From: JAGNLV01 sp964612145
GTDB lineage: Bacteria > Zixibacteria > MSB-5A5 > GN15 > FEB-12
Assembly: GCA_964612145.1 (NCBI GenBank)
Contig: CAZTBP010000021.1
Location: forward strand, 1 to 64,000
Direction of reading: 5' to 3'
DNA: 64,000 nt
In this document: piece by piece, positions 58,616-64,000 of the stretch
Layout of the letters: each line of letters starts with the position of its first letter
Numbering within the stretch: position 1 is the stretch's first letter
Program-made: the position numbers and the translations under genes
Notes under the pieces: generated by a model
The model's database searches: none
What the model was told of the DNA's origin: nothing
Seen by the model: only the letters and a program-made list of their open reading frames with translations

Positions 58616-61600
58616 CTATTTGAGAAGAAGCATTTTCTTGCTCTCTTGATAGTCACCGGCCGTGATACGGTAGAAGTAAATGCCGCTTGCGACGGAGTTG
58701 CCGCCGCCGTCTTTGCCGTTCCAGTCGATAGTATGATAGCCGGCCTCTTGCTGATCATTGACCAGTGTGGCAACCACCTGTCCAAGGATATTGAGCACCT
58801 CCAGCCTGACGTCAGAGGCCCCTGGCAGGCTGAATTGAATAGTTGTCGATGGATTAAATGGGTTCGGATAGTTTTGCGACAAGCTGAACTCTGTCGGCAG
58901 CGTTGGATCATCGCTGGTGGATACATTCGCAACCAAGGTTTGGTGGGACAGATCAGAACCGATGGCGAAAGAGATCGAGTATCTTCCCGGAATAGAAACC
59001 ACAGCCTGCTTTCCGGATTTGATTCCGTGCCTGCCGTCGAGATCAAGCAGTCCGACACTCACGACGGTGTCCTGCCGCCCCCACACCATATCAAGCGAAT
59101 CGCTCAGCGTATTGATGGGCTCAGCTTTGCCCTCACCAGTCAGCTCAAGCTGCAATCCCCAAAGATCAACGGGTGCATTCATGAACACAGTTGTGACTCC
59201 ATCGTGGTACGACGTGTTAAGGACAAACTCATTTAGCAGTTTAGGTGCAGGCACTTTCTCCAACGGGCAATCCCTCGGATCGTCCCCACCTCGGAAGAGA
59301 AAGTCGACGAGGAAGGTAACGTCGGCAATGTTGATACTGTTGTCGTGGTTATTGTCAATACTGTAAATGGGAAAGGGTTGAAGTCCACCGCGGAACAGGA
59401 AGCCAACCATACCTGTAATATCGGCTACGTTAATAGAGTTGTCAGCATTGTAGTCTCCCCGACTGCCCAGTGCAAATGCTGAGGCCTCGGCTTCGCCAAC
59501 GAAGTTTCCAGACAGATCATATGCACGGAAGACTACCCTTCCCGTGTCGTCGCATGCAATAAACTCACTGTGGCTTATGTAACCGAAGATCGTATCTGGG
59601 GTTGAAATGAAAATAGAATCAGAAATTGAATAGCTCCAGTCTGTCGGCATGAAGTCTAAAACTTCCAGTCTAAGTGAATCGCCGCCTTCTGGCCCAATTG
59701 GGATGAAGAACGAACTAATCGTGTCAGTAGCCGCTTCGGATTTGTAGCCCGTGCATCCGTAAGATGGCCCCGGCGGGCAGCCACCGAAAGCCGCTGCCAT
59801 AGCTCGACATCCCGGGGATGTATTTGGACAAGGATCACTTCCATCCGGGATTCCATCACCGTCACTGTCGCCGGGCCGCCTCGTCTTGGGGTCAATATTT
59901 AGTTGTCGTCCTTTGCCGGGAGGAGGTGGCGGTGGTGGATCGTCGCAGTAGAAAGAACCACCAGCTGCTCGCACGGCACCGAAGTATATCAATGCAAGGC
60001 CCGGATGTCCCTTGGAGGAAATGCAAACAAACATACTCCAGTCGGCCGTAGCACGGTCACGGCCAGTACACCCACCATAATCAAGATCATGAGCGTCACA
60101 ACAATCACCGAAGTTGAAGTCGGGAATTCGATTTAACGCGCCATTTGGACCGCATCCATTCGGATTGCAGTCGCACGCGAGAGTTAATGGAAAGCCCATG
60201 GATTTAGCGTCATTTGCTTCAGCAACAAAACTTGTAAGGATTGATAAGTAAGCGGAAAGTTGCTGCAATATGGTGTCCTCAAATGTGCCCGAGTACTCTG
60301 GAAAGCCAGTCTCCCACATGGAGGCAGCCTGACCAACCAAGTCCGAAGAGGCCAAATTTAGATAGCTAACCCTCTCGGCATATGACAACCCAAGAGTCTG
60401 TAAAGGCGTAAGACCGAGTAGCCTCATTGTACTGTCCTCAGCCTGATTCGTAATTGGGTCGAGGCGAAAGGTATTCAAAACCTGACCACTTGAAGTCTCA
60501 ATAAACGCCCACTGGCCGTCCGGCTCATCACGGAGTCCGTATACAAGTGTATCTGTCGCTGATAAACTCTTAGCGAGTATACCATCGGCAGAATTAATTG
60601 AGAAGCTTGGATATATATGAACTTGGAAACACCCGTGTCCGTCATTCGGCACGACGAACTCCGCACATACCGTAGTTGAATCTTCGGGACCCACTGGTAT
60701 GGAGACTTTTCGATTGAACTCCGTCCATGAGCGGGCAATTCCCCAATTGGCAGCCAAGAATACAACGCTGTCGAGCAATATTTCTTCATCCAGAGAATTA
60801 CTCACGGCGGCACACACTTGGATCGTATCCCCCTGATAGATGATCTCGGGATCCGGCACAGTGTGAATCTTCAGCTTACAATAATTCGATGGTACGTCGA
60901 TGCAAGTTTGACCAAGGTACTGAAGGAATAAATCCCAATCTGTGAAGTCTGTAAGTCCGTCGTTGTTTAGGTCGTTACAAGGGTCATCCAAAGTAAAGTC
61001 TTCCATTGTGACTAATAGTCCGCCGTTGACATCTACGGACTTGATCGGGATCTTGGTTATCATTCCATGAGAAGTCATGACCATAACAGATTCGGGTGTA
61101 CAGCCCCCGGCATTCACCGAAAATCTGACTCGACCGTTCCCGTCCGATGTGTCATCGGGATATACCAAAGGCCAGAAGGGCTCGGAAGAACACGGCGTTA
61201 ATCCCGATGCTTCCCCAAAGTCAAGCCAGCAATTCATTGAACCGGAGATTGGCTGGTTAGCTATGTCTCTCAACTCCACAATGTAGGGGATATTACCAGC
61301 AGGCGAGAGGATAATGTGAGACTCCGCAATCGAATTGGAAACGAGGTTATCGCCTATAAGTATCGCAAGGCTTGTGTCGAAGTTCGACACGGCCATGTTA
61401 TCGGAAAACCCTGTATATGCGTCAAAACTCCCGGCAAGAGAGTCGAAATTCAGAAAGTCGAATCGATCACCGTTTATTGGTTCATGGCCGTGGGTAAATG
61501 AAGTTGAAATAACCCCAGCGAGCGATGCTATTCCGTTTACAACCAAGTGGTCGTAATTGGTACCCTGGTCATGTCCACCGATTTCGACATGTAATGTTCC

Positions 61601-64000
61601 ATTCATTTGTTGGATATAATTGCCATTTATGGTCAACCGACCCTCAGAGGCGCCCGGGCTGACTAATCCATCATTGACGACCGTTGCGGTAAGTGAGGAG
61701 GTCCCCAGAAGGGCACCACCCGTCAGATAGAGAGTGTCTCCGATACTCGCCGTCCCGCCATTTGCATGGAACTCGCCACCGCTAATCTCTAAAGGCGCAC
61801 CGACGATTAGTTGGCCGGCGGGTTGCAGCTTGGTCACTCCACCCAACTGGGCATAATCAGGTCCCACATTGTATCGGCCTTGATTTTGAACCGTGATGGA
61901 CTCCGAATCGGGCAGGCCAGTGAGGTGTGGGGTTGTCACCGTGGAAGCGACGCCGCCGTTATCTACTATGATAGTCCCAGATACATCAGCACTGTCTTTG
62001 AGGTAGATCGTGCCAGCGGATCCGGGCCTTGTGGTGCCGCCTCGGGCATAGATGTGTGAGGGGTCAAACCCCGAGATGTCTGCATAGAAGACAGCTATGC
62101 GACCGCCACCACCAGCCGTTGGATAGGTGGTTCCGCCAGCCGCGCCACCACGAGCATAGATGCTCCCCGTCCCGGTTATTTGGCTGCAAGCGATGCGCAC
62201 GCCTCCACCACTACCCCCACCGGCACCACCGCCGTAGGCGCAGAAGCCACCCTGGGTGCCGTCGGCTTGGATCGATCCGCTGAGCACCAGCACGGTAGCA
62301 GACAGCATGACCAAACCGCCCCCGTTGCCCCCATTATTACATCCAGACCCACCGCTGCCAAGGTGAGTCGGATTCTCAAGTACACCGTACGGCGCATTGC
62401 TGGTCCCCTGAGCTACGCCTCCGTAGCTGCCGCCCGCGTCTCCTGTGGATCCTGCTACAACGTCCGTTCCTGAGGCATCATACGCCTCACCACGATCTCC
62501 GAACTGACTTCCAGAGGTACCGGCACCTCGCAAGCCACTACCTGTCACGTTGATTGATCCATCGATTCGCATCGTGTCGAGCACTGAGAGACGAAGCCCG
62601 CTACCTGAGTTGTACGGATATTGAGAGTGCGCCAAGAGGCCACCGGATTCAACTGTAAGTGACGTGACGGCGTCGTCAGCTGTCAGGAGGGAGTCCTCGT
62701 AAAAGCGTGAACCGGTCGTTATTACAACGTTCTCATCATTAAGTTCAAGCAGATCGCGGTTCCAGAAGTAACCACCGTTTAGGGTTGAACCGTCAAGCAC
62801 CTGCAGTCTCAAAGTGCCCCAGTTTGCGATCCCACCGTCGGCTTCGACAAGCAACTGGTCACCGGGGCCAGATAAGTCCAAATGAACGTAGCTATAGAGG
62901 CGACTTAAAGCTCCAGTTACATGTATATTTTCTGCTTGCAGTGCAGACAATGAATCAAGCGTTAGTCTTCCTGCCGAGTTTATCTCAATATCAATCCCTG
63001 TTGGATTAGTAACACTCATTGTTACGCCTGACTCCAGCGTTAGTCTGCCGCTGCTGCCAATGAGGACCGGATCACTCACTGTGAAGGACGAGACATCCGA
63101 GCTGACTACATTCAGTTCACCCCATTCCTTTACGGTAAGCTGACTAAAGTCAGTCAGTGCCGTTTTGAATGGAGTAGTCGGTGATGCGTTAACATTGTCA
63201 TTGTCAATTATGACATGACCGTAGGTCTCAGCACTGTCCTTGAGGTAGATAGTGCCAGCGGATCCGGACCGTGTGGTGCCGCCTCGGGCATAGATATGTG
63301 AGGGGTCAAACCCCGAGATGTCAGCATAAAAGATGGCTATGCGGCCGCCACCACCAGCCGTCGGTGACTGATTGACACCATTGCCACCACGAGCGTAGAT
63401 GCTGCCTGGTCCTGTCAGTTTACCGCAGGCGATCCGCACACCACCGCCGCTGCCGCCACCGGCGCCACCGCCGTAGGCGCAGGCACCACCTTGGGTTCCG
63501 TTGGCCTGGATCGATCCGTTGAGCAGTACAACAGCCGCGGATATAGTCGCCAATCCGCCACCATTACCGCCATTGTTGCAGCCGGAGCCACCGCTGCCAA
63601 AGTGGGCCGGATTCTCCAGCACACCATAGGGCGCATTGCTCGTGCCTTGAGCTACGCCTCCGTAGCTGGCCCCGGCGTCATTGCTGCTTCCGGCCACTAC
63701 CGATGTTCCAGTGGCATCGTACGCTTCACCCCGCGAACCAAAAGTGCTTCCTGAGCCATTGGCACCTCGCAGTCCGTAGCCGGTCAGATAAATCGTTCCG
63801 TCGATGATTAGCGAATCAGCCACATTCAGTCGAAGCCCTGCACCGCTGTTCGTCGGATACCTGGAATGACGGACAACACCTCCCTGATCGATACGCATCT
63901 TCCCACCAATGGTTAGTTCCCCATTTGCCGTCAACGTCCCGCCATTGAGGACAACAACACTGTCAAAAGTTGTGTCCGCGCTGATTGTCACAGAACTGCT
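58616..64000 (-). CDS. Giant secreted surface protein (5'-truncated by window edge) with PLA2-like motif
   Basis: At least 1794 codons; the frame is still open at the right edge, so the signal peptide lies beyond it. The visible part starts with Gly/Ser-rich beta-helix-like sequence in two long copies about 414 residues apart (SNAPYGVLENP, SGCNNGGNGGG, AGGGGRIA, GSAGTIYLKDSA). An autotransporter-like stretch, an Ig-like part and a phospholipase A2-like segment follow (about residues 1268-1350; NGCGPNG, CCDAHDLDYGGC, His1301/Asp1302 of the visible part). Then come a TSP3 repeat, a dockerin-like pair, a further beta domain and a FlgD-like/type IX tail (YPNPFNPSTTI, KKMLLLK). The role is probably adhesin or secreted effector; whether the PLA2-like part is active is unknown. 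Confidence 0.85.
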   Translation of the reverse strand, partial: SSSVTISADTTFDSVVVLNGGTLTANGELTIGGKMRIDQGGVVRHSRYPTNSGAGLRLNVADSLIIDGTIYLTGYGLRGANGSGSTFGSRGEAYDATGTSVVAGSSNDAGASYGGVAQGTSNAPYGVLENPAHFGSGGSGCNNGGNGGGLATISAAVVLLNGSIQANGTQGGACAYGGGAGGGSGGGVRIACGKLTGPGSIYARGGNGVNQSPTAGGGGRIAIFYADISGFDPSHIYARGGTTRSGSAGTIYLKDSAETYGHVIIDNDNVNASPTTPFKTALTDFSQLTVKEWGELNVVSSDVSSFTVSDPVLIGSSGRLTLESGVTMSVTNPTGIDIEINSAGRLTLDSLSALQAENIHVTGALSRLYSYVHLDLSGPGDQLLVEADGGIANWGTLRLQVLDGSTLNGGYFWNRDLLELNDENVVITTGSRFYEDSLLTADDAVTSLTVESGGLLAHSQYPYNSGSGLRLSVLDTMRIDGSINVTGSGLRGAGTSGSQFGDRGEAYDASGTDVVAGSTGDAGGSYGGVAQGTSNAPYGVLENPTHLGSGGSGCNNGGNGGGLVMLSATVLVLSGSIQADGTQGGFCAYGGGAGGGSGGGVRIACSQITGTGSIYARGGAAGGTTYPTAGGGGRIAVFYADISGFDPSHIYARGGTTRPGSAGTIYLKDSADVSGTIIVDNGGVASTVTTPHLTGLPDSESITVQNQGRYNVGPDYAQLGGVTKLQPAGQLIVGAPLEISGGEFHANGGTASIGDTLYLTGGALLGTSSLTATVVNDGLVSPGASEGRLTINGNYIQQMNGTLHVEIGGHDQGTNYDHLVVNGIASLAGVISTSFTHGHEPINGDRFDFLNFDSLAGSFDAYTGFSDNMAVSNFDTSLAILIGDNLVSNSIAESHIILSPAGNIPYIVELRDIANQPISGSMNCWLDFGEASGLTPCSSEPFWPLVYPDDTSDGNGRVRFSVNAGGCTPESVMVMTSHGMITKIPIKSVDVNGGLLVTMEDFTLDDPCNDLNNDGLTDFTDWDLFLQYLGQTCIDVPSNYCKLKIHTVPDPEIIYQGDTIQVCAAVSNSLDEEILLDSVVFLAANWGIARSWTEFNRKVSIPVGPEDSTTVCAEFVVPNDGHGCFQVHIYPSFSINSADGILAKSLSATDTLVYGLRDEPDGQWAFIETSSGQVLNTFRLDPITNQAEDSTMRLLGLTPLQTLGLSYAERVSYLNLASSDLVGQAASMWETGFPEYSGTFEDTILQQLSAYLSILTSFVAEANDAKSMGFPLTLACDCNPNGCGPNGALNRIPDFNFGDCCDAHDLDYGGCTGRDRATADWSMFVCISSKGHPGLALIYFGAVRAAGGSFYCDDPPPPPPPGKGRQLNIDPKTRRPGDSDGDGIPDGSDPCPNTSPGCRAMAAAFGGCPPGPSYGCTGYKSEAATDTISSFFIPIGPEGGDSLRLEVLDFMPTDWSYSISDSIFISTPDTIFGYISHSEFIACDDTGRVVFRAYDLSGNFVGEAEASAFALGSRGDYNADNSINVADITGMVGFLFRGGLQPFPIYSIDNNHDNSINIADVTFLVDFLFRGGDDPRDCPLEKVPAPKLLNEFVLNTSYHDGVTTVFMNAPVDLWGLQLELTGEGKAEPINTLSDSLDMVWGRQDTVVSVGLLDLDGRHGIKSGKQAVVSIPGRYSISFAIGSDLSHQTLVANVSTSDDPTLPTEFSLSQNYPNPFNPSTTIQFSLPGASDVRLEVLNILGQVVATLVNDQQEAGYHTIDWNGKDGGGNSVASGIYFYRITAGDYQESKKMLLLK
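59942..60190 (-). other. Phospholipase A2-like segment within the giant protein
   Basis: The encoded segment has a spacing reminiscent of secreted PLA2: a Cys-rich CGPNG loop, then FGDCCDAHDLDYGGC, matching the CCxxHDxxY core with His and Asp adjacent, and further cysteines downstream (MFVC, FYCDD). Tyr follows at the expected place. A proline run (PPPPPPPG) ends the segment. The segment is short for a PLA2 and the usual calcium loop is only partly matched, so the assignment is by motif, not by full-domain alignment. Confidence 0.55.
61960..63785 (-). repeat. Two near-identical Gly-rich repeat units in the giant gene
   Basis: Segments around 63190-63785 and 61960-62545 encode two copies of a roughly 200-residue Gly-rich unit. 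Matching landmarks are 1242 bases (414 codons) apart, for example TGAGGTAGAT at 63241 and 61999. The copies are clearly similar at DNA level, implying a fairly recent in-frame duplication or gene conversion. Confidence 0.85.

Noticed and set aside
1..64000. tRNA, rRNA and mobile elements
   Set aside because: I looked through the intergenic gaps for cloverleaf-like ends, rRNA-like blocks, transposase motifs and terminal inverted repeats and saw none.

Overview
The window looks like a chromosomal segment of an uncultured Gram-negative bacterium of the FCB superphylum, most likely Zixibacteria or a close relative. This is inferred from protein style, not from a marker gene. Seven secreted proteins end in a two-repeat dockerin-like module (NVSDLTYLVDFLFRGG type). 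Two more, plus one of those seven, end in a FlgD-like/type IX-secretion-like tail (NYPNPFNPSTTI type). Thrombospondin type 3 calcium repeats, multihaem cytochromes, lipoproteins and an outer-membrane beta-barrel are also present. About 37 protein genes are supported. I found no rRNA, tRNA, CRISPR array, insertion sequence or prophage.

Layout. 0.5-5 kb: two coupled amidohydrolase-family genes carrying one metal-competent and two degenerate domains. 5-13 kb: a beta-propeller/TSP3/dockerin surface protein and a large subtilisin-like protease. 13.4-15.5 kb: oligopeptidase B-type peptidase. 15.8-18 kb: small membrane protein, ECF sigma/zinc-finger anti-sigma pair, OsmC protein. 18-25.5 kb: glutamine synthetase, large secreted protein, serpin lipoprotein, SGNH hydrolase. 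25.6-28.3 kb: TSUP permease, CoA-binding protein and Eis-like acetyltransferase operon. 28.3-32.3 kb: TSP3/dockerin protein, LTA-synthase-like enzyme, CGGC-like protein.

32.4-35.9 kb: overlapping genes for GatE and GatD, the glutamyl-tRNA(Gln) amidotransferase described as archaeal, here in a bacterial neighbourhood. 35.9-36.9 kb: WlbA-type sugar-nucleotide dehydrogenase. 37-40.8 kb: a three-gene cluster of decahaem cytochrome, outer-membrane beta-barrel and hexahaem lipoprotein, with the composition of an MtrCAB-like electron conduit. 41-43.3 kb: tRNA-dihydrouridine synthase and an old-yellow-enzyme oxidoreductase, divergent. 43.3-49.3 kb: papain-like protease, flavin reductase, tricorn-like protease. 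49.5-55 kb: an operon of ECF sigma factor, putative anti-sigma protein, TPR-CHAT protease and secreted subtilase. 55-64 kb: FG-GAP protein, small secreted protein with a FlgD-like tail, and the 3' part of a giant surface protein containing a phospholipase A2-like motif.

How the parts work together. Much of the segment serves the cell surface: extracellular proteases (S8, S9A, C1A, S41/tricorn), a serpin that could protect against such proteases, calcium-dependent adhesin-like modules and a possible transmembrane electron path. The strongest leads are the bacterial GatDE pair, the sigma/anti-sigma/TPR-CHAT/subtilase operon, the Mtr-like conduit with its compact barrel, and the PLA2-like motif in the giant protein.
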